Source: Nocardioides lacusdianchii (lineage in GTDB: Bacteria > Actinomycetota > Actinomycetes > Propionibacteriales > Nocardioidaceae). From it: a stretch of DNA of 64,000 bases. The position numbers were made by a program, and so were the translations under genes. Shown here in pieces: positions 55,025-63,369 of the stretch. The notes under the pieces were generated by a model. The model had not been told where the DNA came from. It did not search any database and was given only the letters and a program-made list of their open reading frames with translations. Position 1 is the first letter of the stretch. Each line of letters starts with the position of its first letter. The DNA is taken from contig NZ_JADHZD010000011.1 of assembly GCF_020102855.1 (NCBI RefSeq), positions 1 through 64,000 on the forward strand, in the 5' to 3' direction.

Positions 55025-56433
55025 GGATCCCGGTCCCCGACGAGATCCTTCCCGCCTCCGCGCTCGGCCGCGTCCACTGCGTCGGCATCGGCGGGGCGGG
55101 CATCTCCGCCATCGCCCGCATCATGGCCGCGCAGGGCGTGCCGGTGACCGGCAGCGACGACCACGACACCCCGTTCCTGCCCGCGCTGCGCGAGCTCGGC
55201 GTCACCTGCCACCTCGGCTACGACGCCGCGCACGTCGGCGACGCCGACACGCTCGTGGTCACCACCGCCGCGCGCGAGGACAACCCGGAGGTCCTCGAGG
55301 CCCGTCGTCGCGGCCTGCGGATCCTGCCGCGCTCCGCCGGGCTCGCCGCCGTGATGGCCGGCTCCCGGGTGCTCGCCGTCGCCGGCACGCACGGCAAGAC
55401 GACGACCACCGGCCTGCTCACCTCCGCCCTCCTCGCCGCCGGCGTTGACCCGTCGTACGCCGTGGGTGGGGTGCTGACCGCGACGGGGCGCAACGCCGAC
55501 GCGGGCAGCGACGACCTCTTCGTGGCCGAGGCCGACGAGAGCGACGGCGCCTTCCTGGTCTACCGGCCCCACGCGGCGATCGTCACCAACGTCGAGGCCG
55601 ACCACCTCGACAACTGGGGTACCGAGGAGGCCTACCACCGCGCCTTCGACGACTTCGCCGACACCGTCGACCGCGAGGGCTTCCTGGTGTGCGTCGTGGA
55701 CGACCCGGGCGCCGCGCTCCTGGCCGGACGCGCACGTGCCGCGGGCCTCGAGGTCGTCACCGTGGGGGAGTCGGACGACGCCGACCTCCGCATCGAGGGC
55801 CTCACCCTCGACGGGTCCACGTCCGTGTGCCGCGTCCGCCGCGACGGCGCGGAGCTCGGCGAGCTGCGCCTGCGCATCCCGGGTCGCCACTACGTCCTCG
55901 ACGCCGTCGCCGCCCTGGCCATGGGCCTGCGCCTCGGCTGCGCCTTCGACGACCTCGTCGCGGGCCTCGGCGCCTTCACCGGGACCGGCCGGCGCATGGA
56001 GCTCAAGGGCGAGGTCGGGGGAGTGCGGGTCTACGACTCCTACGCCCACCACCCCGTCGAGATCCGCGGCGACCTCGAGGCCGCCCGCGCGCTGGCCGGC
56101 GAGGGGCGCGTCGTGGCCGCCTTCCAGCCGCACCTGGTCTCCCGCACGCGGATCTTCGGGGAGGCGATGGGCGTGGCCCTCGGAGCGGCCGACGAGGTCG
56201 TGGTGCTCGACGTCTACGTCGCCCGCGAGGAGCCCGACCCGGCCGTCACCGGGCGGCTCGTCGCCGACTCCGTCCCGCTGCCGGCCGCGCAGGTCGCCTA
56301 CGTCGACGGGCTGCCGTCCGCCGCCCGCGCGCTCGCCGATCGAGCCCGCCCCGGCGACCTCGTCATCACCCTGGGCGCCGGCGACATCACCGGCGTCGGG
56401 CCCCAGGTCCTCGACCTCCTCGGGGGTGCGTGA
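55021..56433 (+). CDS. murC: UDP-MurNAc:L-Ala ligase
   Basis: The 470-residue ATP-dependent ligase starts the stem peptide by adding L-alanine. It has HCVGIGGAGISAIARIMA near the start, the ATP loop AGTHGKTTTTG and EADESDGAFL, plus YAHHPVEIRGDL in the third domain. The GTG overlaps the murG stop; a longer open frame upstream has no family match. ftsQ follows without a gap. Confidence 0.95.
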   Translation: MRIPVPDEILPASALGRVHCVGIGGAGISAIARIMAAQGVPVTGSDDHDTPFLPALRELGVTCHLGYDAAHVGDADTLVVTTAAREDNPEVLEARRRGLRILPRSAGLAAVMAGSRVLAVAGTHGKTTTTGLLTSALLAAGVDPSYAVGGVLTATGRNADAGSDDLFVAEADESDGAFLVYRPHAAIVTNVEADHLDNWGTEEAYHRAFDDFADTVDREGFLVCVVDDPGAALLAGRARAAGLEVVTVGESDDADLRIEGLTLDGSTSVCRVRRDGAELGELRLRIPGRHYVLDAVAALAMGLRLGCAFDDLVAGLGAFTGTGRRMELKGEVGGVRVYDSYAHHPVEIRGDLEAARALAGEGRVVAAFQPHLVSRTRIFGEAMGVALGAADEVVVLDVYVAREEPDPAVTGRLVADSVPLPAAQVAYVDGLPSAARALADRARPGDLVITLGAGDITGVGPQVLDLLGGA

Positions 56434-57168
56434 GTGGAGCGCGAGGAGCGCACCTCCCAGCGCACCCGCCGCCGCTTCGCGCGCCGCCAGTGGGCCCGCC
56501 GCTGGCTCTCGCTGCGCTACGTCGTCGCGGCCGTCGCCGTCGTGGCGTTCCTCGCCACGTCGGTCTGGCTGGTCTTCTTCTCCGCGACCCTGCAGGTGCA
56601 GAAGGTCGAGGTGGTCGGCAACGACCTGCTCAGCGACGCACGGGTCCGGGAGATGGCGGACCTGCCGATGGGGGAGCAGCTCGCCCTCGTCGACCTCGAC
56701 CGTGCCGACGCGCGCGTGGGCTCGCTGGCCGAGGTCCGCTCGGTCGACGTCACGCGCGCCTGGCCCGATGGCGTACGCATCGAGGTGGTGGAGCGCACGG
56801 CCGTGGCCGTGGTCGACATCTCGGGGCGCCTGCGCGGGCTCGACGCCGACGGCGTGGTGTTCCGCGACTACCGCACCGCACCGAAGGGCATGCCGCGCAT
56901 CCGCCCGGGCGCCGCGGCCGGCACCGACGCGCTGAAGGAGGCCGCGACCGTCGTCTCGGCCCTGCCGCAGGACCTCGCCTCGCGCATCGACCACGTCGAG
57001 GTGGCCACCGTCGACCAGATCACCCTGGTGATGCGCGACCAGCGTCGGGTGATGTGGGGGAGCGCGGAGGAGTCGGCGCTCAAGGCCCAGGTGGTCGACC
57101 GGCTGCTGGCCGCGCAGGAGGCGTCGGTGTACGACGTCAGCGTGCCCGGCAACCCGACGGTCCGCTGA
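56434..57168 (+). CDS. ftsQ: Divisome protein FtsQ
   Basis: The 244-residue protein has a basic cytoplasmic lead, one membrane helix at about 29-51 and an extracellular POTRA domain (LQVQKVEVVGNDLLSDARVR). The beta domain after it ends in DVSVPGNPTVR. It recruits FtsL/FtsB-type proteins and regulates septal synthesis. The GTG start directly abuts the murC stop. Confidence 0.92.
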   Translation: MEREERTSQRTRRRFARRQWARRWLSLRYVVAAVAVVAFLATSVWLVFFSATLQVQKVEVVGNDLLSDARVREMADLPMGEQLALVDLDRADARVGSLAEVRSVDVTRAWPDGVRIEVVERTAVAVVDISGRLRGLDADGVVFRDYRTAPKGMPRIRPGAAAGTDALKEAATVVSALPQDLASRIDHVEVATVDQITLVMRDQRRVMWGSAEESALKAQVVDRLLAAQEASVYDVSVPGNPTVR

Positions 57169-57182
57169 CTCGGACCCCACTG

Positions 57183-57224
57183 CCGAAACACGCACATTGG
57201 TGGGCGTGTCCACCGGGGTTTCGG
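57183..57224 (+). terminator. Possible weak terminator after ftsQ
   Basis: CCGAAAC (57183-57189) pairs with GTTTCGG (57218-57224). An alternative short stem ACACGC/GCGTGT (57088-like position within 57188-57209) overlaps the left arm. The stems are short and mutually exclusive, so this is weakly supported. Confidence 0.3.
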
Positions 57225-57257
57225 TGTGCCCGCTGCCTAAGGTCTAGCGAAAGGCGA

Positions 57258-57297
57258 GGTTGACATAACTATAACCCTCAGGTTCACGGTTAGGGTT
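57258..57297 (+). promoter_or_regulatory. ftsZ upstream regulatory element
   Basis: An AT-rich island in otherwise GC-rich DNA begins with TTGACA (57260-57265) and contains nested inverted repeats: AACC-CTCA-GGTT (57273-57284) and AACCCT...AGGGTT (57273-57278 and 57292-57297). It very likely includes the ftsZ promoter and a binding or attenuation site, but a -10 at standard spacing from TTGACA is not clear. Confidence 0.5.
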
Positions 57298-57376
57298 CCG
57301 CGGATCCCGAGGGCAGCAGTCGAGCAACCCGTCACCAGAACTTCTCAGCACACCTCTCAAGGAAGGCCCCGGAGCC

Positions 57377-58651
57377 GTGGCAGCAGCGCAGAACTACCTG
57401 GCGATCATCAAGGTCGTGGGCATCGGTGGCGGTGGCGTCAACGCCGTCAACCGGATGATCGAGGTCGGCCTCAAGGGCGTCGAGTTCATCGCGATCAACA
57501 CCGACGCCCAGGCACTCCTCATGAGCGACGCCGACGTCAAGCTCGACATCGGCCGTGAGCTCACCCGCGGCCTCGGTGCCGGCGCCAACCCCGACGTGGG
57601 TGCCAAGGCCGCCGAGGACCACGCCGACGAGATCGAAGAGGTCATCAAGGGCGCCGACATGGTGTTCGTGACGGCTGGCGAGGGTGGCGGCACCGGCACC
57701 GGCGGCGCCCCCGTCGTGGCGCGCATCGCGCGCTCGCTGGGCGCACTGACCATCGGCGTCGTGACCCGCCCGTTCGCCTTCGAAGGCCGTCGTCGCGCCA
57801 ACTCCGCGGAGGAGGGCATCAGCCAGCTCCGCGAGGAGGTCGACACCCTCATCGTGATCCCCAACGACCGGCTGCTCTCGATCACCGACCGCAGCGTGTC
57901 GATCCTCGACGCCTTCAAGCAGGCCGACCAGGTCCTGCTGCAGGGTGTCTCGGGCATCACCGACCTCATCACCACGCCGGGCCTGATCAACCTCGACTTC
58001 GCCGACGTGAAGTCCGTCATGGCCAACGCCGGCTCGGCCCTCATGGGCATCGGTTCGGCGCGTGGCGAGGACCGCGCCGTCGCCGCGGCCGAGATGGCCG
58101 TCTCCAGCCCGCTGCTCGAGGCGAGCATCGAGGGTGCCCACGGCGTGCTCCTCTCCATCGCCGGTGGCTCGGACCTCGGCCTCTTCGAGATCAACGAGGC
58201 CGCGGCGCTCGTCTCGCAGGCCGCGCACGCCGAGGCCAACATCATCTTCGGCGCCACGATCGATGACGCGCTCGGCGACGAGGTGCGCGTGACCGTCATC
58301 GCCGCCGGCTTCGACGGCGGCATGCCGAAGCGTCGCTCGGACGGCAACGTGCTCCAGCGCAGCCAGCCCGCCCAGACGCAGGAGCAGACCCGTGCCGCCG
58401 CGCAGCAGCTGGCCGGGGGCTCCTCGACGCCGTCCGGACAGGGCGGCGGGCAGCAGGGGCAGGGCAGGCCCCAGGCCCCCGCCCAGACCACGTTCGCTCC
58501 CTCGGCCCCGTCCCAGCAGCAGCAGCAGCAGCAGGCCGCGCCGTCGCAGTCCGCCACCCCGTCCACGCCGGCTGCCCCCGCGCAGCCGCGCCCGGCCCGG
58601 CAGGTGCAGTTCGACGACGACGAGCTCGACGTGCCCGACTTCCTCAAGTGA
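57377..58651 (+). CDS. ftsZ: Cell division GTPase FtsZ
   Basis: The 424-residue tubulin homologue forms the division ring. The N-terminal GTPase domain has [12 protein letters not shown] and the tubulin signature GGGTGTG at 103-109. The catalytic T7-loop region is [17 protein letters not shown]. The linker after about residue 320 is Gln/Ala/Pro-rich and contains seven consecutive Gln. The conserved C-terminal peptide [12 protein letters not shown] binds partners such as SepF. The GTG has GGAG upstream. Confidence 0.97.
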   Translation: MAAAQNYLAIIKVVGIGGGGVNAVNRMIEVGLKGVEFIAINTDAQALLMSDADVKLDIGRELTRGLGAGANPDVGAKAAEDHADEIEEVIKGADMVFVTAGEGGGTGTGGAPVVARIARSLGALTIGVVTRPFAFEGRRRANSAEEGISQLREEVDTLIVIPNDRLLSITDRSVSILDAFKQADQVLLQGVSGITDLITTPGLINLDFADVKSVMANAGSALMGIGSARGEDRAVAAAEMAVSSPLLEASIEGAHGVLLSIAGGSDLGLFEINEAAALVSQAAHAEANIIFGATIDDALGDEVRVTVIAAGFDGGMPKRRSDGNVLQRSQPAQTQEQTRAAAQQLAGGSSTPSGQGGGQQGQGRPQAPAQTTFAPSAPSQQQQQQQAAPSQSATPSTPAAPAQPRPARQVQFDDDELDVPDFLK

Positions 58652-58655
58652 GCAC

Positions 58656-59342
58656 GTGAACCTGCGCCACCGCGATCGGATCGAAGGCGACCTCGTCATC
58701 GAGGTCGCCTTCACCGACGTCTCCCTGAGCCTCGGCGACGCCGCCGAGCCGGCCGTCCGTGACGAGGCCCTGCGCCTGGTCGCGGGCGAGACCGGCGCGT
58801 CCCCCGTGCTGATGCACCAGGTGCACGGTGCCGACGTCGAGCCGGTCGAGGCTCCGGGTGTCGCGCCCACGTGCGACGCCTTGGTCACCTCCCGGAGCGG
58901 CGTCGCCCTGCTCGCGCGCGCTGCCGACTGCGTCCCCGTCCTGCTGGCCGACCCTGCGACCGGCTGGATCGCCGCCGTGCACAGTGGTCGCCCCGGCCTC
59001 GCCGCCGGCGTGGTGCCCGCGGCGATCGCCCGCCTGCGCGAGCAGGGTGCAGAGCCGAGCGTCGCCTGGGTGGGGCCGCACGTGTGCGGGTCCTGCTACG
59101 AGGTGCCGTCCGACCTGCAGGAGGAGGTGGCCGCCGTCGTGCCGGAGTCCCGCTCCACGACCTCGTGGGGAACCCCGGCGCTCGACCTCGGTGCCGGTGT
59201 CCGAGCGCAGCTCGCCTCCGCCGGCATCACCGACGTCCGTTCCGTCGACGCCTGCACCCGCGAGGACTCCTCGTGGCCGTCCCACCGGCGCGACGGCACC
59301 GCGTCCACCCGCTTCGCCGGGGTCATCTGGAGCCACGCGTGA
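58656..59342 (+). CDS. pgeF: PgeF/YfiH-family multicopper-like or purine-handling enzyme
   Basis: The 228-residue protein belongs to the YfiH/PgeF family, described variously as polyphenol oxidase, purine nucleoside phosphorylase-like and peptidoglycan-editing. Metal-site motifs are MHQVHGADV, TCDALVT, ARAADCVPVLL, AAVHSGRPGLAAGV and GPHVCGSCYEV. The usual HAGWRG reads HSGRPG, a small change. It follows ftsZ by four bases and overlaps yggS by four. Confidence 0.85.
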   Translation: MNLRHRDRIEGDLVIEVAFTDVSLSLGDAAEPAVRDEALRLVAGETGASPVLMHQVHGADVEPVEAPGVAPTCDALVTSRSGVALLARAADCVPVLLADPATGWIAAVHSGRPGLAAGVVPAAIARLREQGAEPSVAWVGPHVCGSCYEVPSDLQEEVAAVVPESRSTTSWGTPALDLGAGVRAQLASAGITDVRSVDACTREDSSWPSHRRDGTASTRFAGVIWSHA

Positions 59343-60040
59343 GCGCCCGCGCGGATGAGGTGGCCGCCCGCCTCGACGACGTACGCCGTCGCATCCGTGA
59401 CGCCTGCGCCGAGGCCGGGCGGCCGGACGACGACGTCTCGCTCGTCGTGGTCACCAAGTTCTTCCCCGCCTCCGACGTGCGGCTGCTTGCCGACCTCGGT
59501 GTCACCGACGTCGGCGAGAACCGCCACCAGGAGGCCGAGGCCAAGGCGCGCGAGTGCGCCGACCTCGGACTGCGCTGGCACTTCATCGGCGGGCTGCAGT
59601 CCAACAAGGCGGCCGCCGTGGCGTCGTACGCCGGCGTGGTGGAGTCGCTCGACCGTCCCAAGCTCGTCGCCCCGTTGTCGCGCGGGGCCGGCGCGCGCGG
59701 GCACGAGGTCGACGTGCTCCTCCAGGTCAGCCTCGACCCGCCGGGGGCCGGCCACCGGGCCGGCGCCGATCCCGACGGGCTGGCGGCGCTGGCCGACGCG
59801 GTGGGGGAGTCCGCGGACCTGCGGCTGCGCGGGCTGATGGCCGTGGCGCCGCTCGGGGAGGACCCCGCGGAGGCCTTCGCGCGCCTGGCGCGGATCCGCA
59901 CCACCTTCCTCGAGGACCACCCGGACGCCACCGTGCTGTCCGCGGGGATGAGCGGCGACCTCGAGCAGGCCATCAGCCACGGCGCGACACACGTGCGTGT
60001 CGGGTCCGCGGTCCTCGGTGAGAGGCCCGCGGTCAAGTAG
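59339..60040 (+). CDS. YggS/PLPBP-type pyridoxal-phosphate homeostasis protein
   Basis: The 233-residue PLP-binding protein controls B6 and amino-acid balance rather than catalysing a known reaction. Lys40 (VVVTKFFP) would bind [34 protein letters not shown] and [12 protein letters not shown] are conserved, with GSAVLGERP near the end. Its place between pgeF and sepF is the normal Gram-positive arrangement. Confidence 0.9.
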   Translation: MSARADEVAARLDDVRRRIRDACAEAGRPDDDVSLVVVTKFFPASDVRLLADLGVTDVGENRHQEAEAKARECADLGLRWHFIGGLQSNKAAAVASYAGVVESLDRPKLVAPLSRGAGARGHEVDVLLQVSLDPPGAGHRAGADPDGLAALADAVGESADLRLRGLMAVAPLGEDPAEAFARLARIRTTFLEDHPDATVLSAGMSGDLEQAISHGATHVRVGSAVLGERPAVK

Positions 60041-60101
60041 TGTCCACATCAGTCAAGTGGCGCCCGGACCCGGGCGCCCGGTCTACCGGAGGATCTGTCT
60101 C

Positions 60102-60587
60102 ATGAGCGGCGCGATGCGCAAGATCGGCGAGTACCTCGGCCTGCTCGAGGACACGGGCCACTACGACGACTACGACGGCGACACCGAGACGACGACCCAG
60201 GAGGCTGTCGACCAGCGTCCGGTCGCGCGCGAGCGTCGCCCTGCCCCCGTGTCCGACCTCGCCGAGCGCCGTCGTCCGGCGCCGGTCCAGACAGGAGTCG
60301 TGGCTGAGTTGAGCCGCATCACCACCCTGCACCCCCGCAACTACAACGAGGCCCGTCTCATCGGTGAGAACTACCGCGACGGCACGCCCGTGATCATGAA
60401 CCTCAGCGAGATGGACGACAACGACGCCAAGCGCCTCGTCGACTTCGCTGCCGGCCTGATCTTCGCCACCCGAGGCACGATCGAGCGCGTGACCAACAAG
60501 GTCTTCCTGCTCTCGCCGCCCAATGTCGCGGTCTCGGCCGAGGACAAGCAGCGGATCGCCGAGGACGGCTTCTTCAACCAGAGCTGA
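60102..60587 (+). CDS. sepF: Cell division protein SepF
   Basis: The 161-residue protein anchors FtsZ to the membrane. An N-terminal amphipathic stretch ([15 protein letters not shown]) is followed by an acidic, disordered linker. The C-terminal SepF domain from about residue 72 ([22 protein letters not shown]...[25 protein letters not shown]) binds the FtsZ tail. GGAGGATC precedes the ATG at 60102. Confidence 0.94.
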   Translation: MSGAMRKIGEYLGLLEDTGHYDDYDGDTETTTQEAVDQRPVARERRPAPVSDLAERRRPAPVQTGVVAELSRITTLHPRNYNEARLIGENYRDGTPVIMNLSEMDDNDAKRLVDFAAGLIFATRGTIERVTNKVFLLSPPNVAVSAEDKQRIAEDGFFNQS

Positions 60588-60601
60588 GGCACCCTCTACC
60601 C

Positions 60602-60898
60602 GTGTACTACTTCGGCCTCACCCTCTACGTCATCCTCTACCTCTTCATCGCGCTGCTCTGGATCCGGTTCATCGTGGACTGGGTCCAGGTCTTCGCGCGG
60701 CAGTGGGAGCCCCGTGGCCCCCTGCTCGTGGCGCTGGAGGGCGTCTACTCCGCGACGGACCCGCCGATCATGGCGCTGCGCCGCGTGGTCCCGCCGCTGC
60801 GGATCGGCTCGGTCGCCCTCGACCTGAGCTTCATCCTCGTGCTCGTCACGGCCTGGCTGCTGCTGAGAGTGGTCGCCACTCTCTTCCTGTCGGCCTAG
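60602..60898 (+). CDS. YggT-family membrane protein
   Basis: The 98-residue protein has two hydrophobic helices (about 5-26 and 76-97) around a cytoplasmic-type loop containing YSATDPPIMALRRVVPPL, the YggT core. It is a usual companion of sepF and divIVA; its exact role is unknown. The GTG start is 14 bases after sepF. Confidence 0.88.
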   Translation: MYYFGLTLYVILYLFIALLWIRFIVDWVQVFARQWEPRGPLLVALEGVYSATDPPIMALRRVVPPLRIGSVALDLSFILVLVTAWLLLRVVATLFLSA

Positions 60899-60925
60899 GC
60901 TGAACCATCCGCCACACGGGTCACT

Positions 60926-60954
60926 GTGCCCTGTGGATCCCCGGGCGCTATTGT
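60926..60954 (+). promoter_or_regulatory. Weak promoter candidate for divIVA
   Basis: TATTGT (60949-60954) has TGTGCC 17 bases upstream. The -35 is poor; the presence of a 108-base gap before an abundant polar protein makes a promoter here plausible. Confidence 0.25.
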
Positions 60955-61006
60955 CTCCTGACAGCAGAGCCACCGTGATATCGATCGTGAAAGTTTGGGT
61001 GAGGTC

Positions 61007-61762
61007 ATGCCGCTGACGCCTGAGGACGTGAGCAACAAGCGCTTTACGCCCGTACGCCTCCGTGAGGGCTACGACATGGGCGAGGTCGACCAGTTCCTCG
61101 ACGAGGTCGAGGCGGAGCTCGCGCGGCTCACCAAGGAGAACGACGACCTGCGGTCGAAGCTCTCCGCCGCCCAGTCCGGCGCGTCCGCTCCCGCCCCTGC
61201 GACCACGTCGTTCGCGCCTGCGGCACCCGAGCCGGAGCTCGAGCCCGAGCCGGAGCCGGAGCCGGAGCGCGCTGCCCCGGCGGCCGTCGCCGCCGCGCCG
61301 ACGCAGACGGCCCGAGTCAGCAACATCGCCGACGCGTCCAACGCGGCGGCCCGCCTGCTCGAGATCGCCACGCGCAACGCCGACGAGCTCGTCGAGGACG
61401 CCAAGAACGAGGCCGACCGCATCGTCGGCGCCGCGCGCACCAAGGCCGAGCGCCTCGAGGCCGAGTCCAAGACGAAGGCCGACCGCATGGAGGCGGACGC
61501 CCGCCAGCGCTCGCAGATGCTCGACTCGGAGACGGCCGAGCGTCGCCAGCAGATGTTCGGCGACCTGGAGAAGGAGCGCGACAAGCTCAACAGCGACGTC
61601 GAGACCCTCCGCCAGTTCGAGCGCGAGTACCGCTCGCGCCTGAAGACCTACTTCACGCAGCAGCTGGAGGCCCTGGCCAACGGCAGCGAGAGCCAGGCCC
61701 CGGTCGACAGCTCGAGCGCGCCGAAGCGCCTGCGCTCGGTGCTCGGCGACGACGAGAGCTGA
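61007..61762 (+). CDS. wag31: DivIVA/Wag31 polar growth protein
   Basis: The 251-residue coiled-coil protein marks cell poles and directs wall growth in actinobacteria. It has the membrane-binding DivIVA start MPLTPEDVSNKRFTPVRLREGYDMGEVDQFL and a first coiled coil to about 48. A Pro/Glu-rich linker of about 60 residues and a long C-terminal coiled coil (about 100-225) rich in Ala/Glu/Arg follow. The ATG at 61007 is preferred over TTG at 60995 because it gives the conserved N-terminus. Confidence 0.95.
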   Translation: MPLTPEDVSNKRFTPVRLREGYDMGEVDQFLDEVEAELARLTKENDDLRSKLSAAQSGASAPAPATTSFAPAAPEPELEPEPEPEPERAAPAAVAAAPTQTARVSNIADASNAAARLLEIATRNADELVEDAKNEADRIVGAARTKAERLEAESKTKADRMEADARQRSQMLDSETAERRQQMFGDLEKERDKLNSDVETLRQFEREYRSRLKTYFTQQLEALANGSESQAPVDSSSAPKRLRSVLGDDES

Positions 61763-61798
61763 GCACGCCACGCAGGCTCGAACACGCCTGTGCAAGGA

Positions 61799-61826
61799 GG
61801 ACGGTCACCCGAGAGGGTGGCCGTTC
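61799..61826 (+). terminator. Hairpin terminator after divIVA
   Basis: Bases 61799-61810 (GGACGGTCACCC) pair with 61815-61826 (GGGTGGCCGTTC) around a GAGA loop, giving 12 pairs including two G-U. It is followed by a modest T-containing stretch. Confidence 0.65.
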
Positions 61827-61847
61827 TCGCATTTCGGCGAGCCAGTG

Positions 61848-61876
61848 TTGGAACCCCCGTCCCCAACGGCTACCCT
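61848..61876 (+). promoter_or_regulatory. Promoter of the DksA-like gene
   Basis: TTGGAA (61848-61853) and TACCCT (61871-61876) are separated by 17 bases, immediately after the divIVA terminator and about 55 bases before the next start. Confidence 0.5.
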
Positions 61877-61930
61877 CCCTGCCACGTGTGGTTCCCGCCA
61901 CACCCGATGCATGGCTGGAGGCCCTCGGAG

Positions 61931-62845
61931 ATGGCTGGCACGCGCAAGTCCCTGGCCGGCACTGCCGCGGCCGCTGCCAAGCGGGTGATCGGACGCCGCG
62001 GCGCCGCACCCGAGGCCCCCGCGCCGGAGAAGGCGGCTCCAGCCAAGAAGGCGGCTGCGAAGAAGGCGGATCCCGCCAAGAAGGCGGCTCCGGCGAAGAA
62101 GGCGGCCGCGAAGACTGCGGCTCCGGCCAAGAAGGCCGCTCCGGCGAAGAAGGCCGCTGCGAAGAAGGCGGCTCCGGCCAAGAAGGCGGCTCCCGCCAAG
62201 AAGGCCGCTCCGGCGAAGAAGGCCGCTCCCGGGAAGAAGGCTGCTGCCTCGAAGGTTGCGCCTGCCAAGAAGGCGGCTCCTGTGAAGAAGGCCCCGGCCA
62301 AGAAGGCGGCGCCGACCAAGAAGTCGGCTCCGGCGAAGAAGACTGCTCCCACCTCGTCCTCCCCGAACCCGAAGGCTGCTCCTGTGACCAAGGCCGTGCC
62401 CGCGTCCGCCGAGAAGGCTGCGCCCGTGAAGAAGGCCCGCAAGGCCACCCCCTCCACCCTCGTCGTGCTCGAGGGCGAGGACGCCTGGACCCGCGCCGAG
62501 CTCAACGAGGTCGTCAAGGACCTGCGTGAGCACCGTGAGCGCCTCGCCGCCTCCGTCGGTCACGCCGAGGAGGAGTTGGCCCGCCTCATGCGCGACGCCG
62601 GTGACGGTGCGGGCCACGACCAGGCCGACGTGGGCGCCACCAGCTTCGAGCGCGACCACGAGCTCACCGTCCTGGCCAAGGAGCGCGAGACCCTCGGGCA
62701 GCTCGACCGGGCCCTGGCCCACATCGACGACGGCACCTACGGCGTCTGCGACTCCTGCGGCAACGCCATTGGCAAGAATCGGTTGATGGCGGTGCCCCAT
62801 GCCACACTGTGCCTGACATGCAAGCAGCGCGAGGAGCGTCGCTGA
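61931..62845 (+). CDS. TraR/DksA-type zinc-finger protein with lysine-rich histone-like tail
   Basis: The 304-residue protein joins two parts. Residues about 25-170 consist mainly of PAKKA-type repeats, resembling histone H1 or HU-like tails, which probably bind DNA. Residues about 190-304 form a DksA/TraR-like helical domain with a C4 zinc finger (CDSCGN...CLTCKQ) at the end. It may bind nucleic acid and RNA polymerase; this is inference. The ATG at 61931 has GGAGGCCCTCGGAG upstream; an ATG at 61907 is an alternative. Confidence 0.8.
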   Translation: MAGTRKSLAGTAAAAAKRVIGRRGAAPEAPAPEKAAPAKKAAAKKADPAKKAAPAKKAAAKTAAPAKKAAPAKKAAAKKAAPAKKAAPAKKAAPAKKAAPGKKAAASKVAPAKKAAPVKKAPAKKAAPTKKSAPAKKTAPTSSSPNPKAAPVTKAVPASAEKAAPVKKARKATPSTLVVLEGEDAWTRAELNEVVKDLREHRERLAASVGHAEEELARLMRDAGDGAGHDQADVGATSFERDHELTVLAKERETLGQLDRALAHIDDGTYGVCDSCGNAIGKNRLMAVPHATLCLTCKQREERR

Positions 62846-63369
62846 GTTCCAGCGACACAGTCCAGGACGACCCGTCCCGTCGGCGACCCCGTGCCCTGCT
62901 GCTGTTCGCGTCGGTCGCCCTCGTGGCGTACGCCCTCGACCTCGGGACGAAGCAGTGGGCGCTCGCCGAGCTGGCCGACGGTGACATCGCGGTCCTGGGT
63001 GACTGGTTCGTCCTCCACCTGACGTTCAACCCCGGTGCCGCATTCAGCACCGGCACCGACTTCACCATCGTCTTCACGGGCCTCGCCGTGGTCGCGGTCG
63101 TGGTGGTCCTGTGGCTCAGCCGCCGGATCGCCAGCACGGGCTGGGCGCTCGCCCTGGGCTTCCTGCTCGGCGGCGTCGCCGGCAACCTCACCGACCGCCT
63201 CGTGCGCCAGCCCGAGCCGCTGCACGGGCACGTCGTCGACTTCCTGATGCTGCCCAACTGGCCGGTCTTCAACATCGCCGACATCTGCATCAACGTCGCG
63301 GCCGGCCTGATCATCCTGCAGACCTTCCGCGGGATCGCCCTCGACGGCACCCGGGAGTCCGACGCATGA
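62818..63369 (+). CDS. lspA: Lipoprotein signal peptidase
   Basis: The 183-residue protein with four membrane helices cleaves signal peptides of lipoproteins such as the LivK-type protein in this window. The catalytic aspartates lie in GNLTDRLV and FNIADICIN, and NPGAAF is also conserved. The start overlaps the preceding gene by 28 bases (ATG 62818; GTG at 62809 possible). Its stop overlaps the RluD-family ATG by four bases. Confidence 0.93.
   Translation: MQAARGASLSSSDTVQDDPSRRRPRALLLFASVALVAYALDLGTKQWALAELADGDIAVLGDWFVLHLTFNPGAAFSTGTDFTIVFTGLAVVAVVVVLWLSRRIASTGWALALGFLLGGVAGNLTDRLVRQPEPLHGHVVDFLMLPNWPVFNIADICINVAAGLIILQTFRGIALDGTRESDA

Noticed and set aside
54769-57213. Minus-strand open frame of about 814 codons opposite murC and ftsQ
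   Set aside because: It is the shadow of high-GC codon bias: composition is dominated by Gly, Val, Asp and His without domains, while the plus strand encodes clear MurG, MurC and FtsQ.
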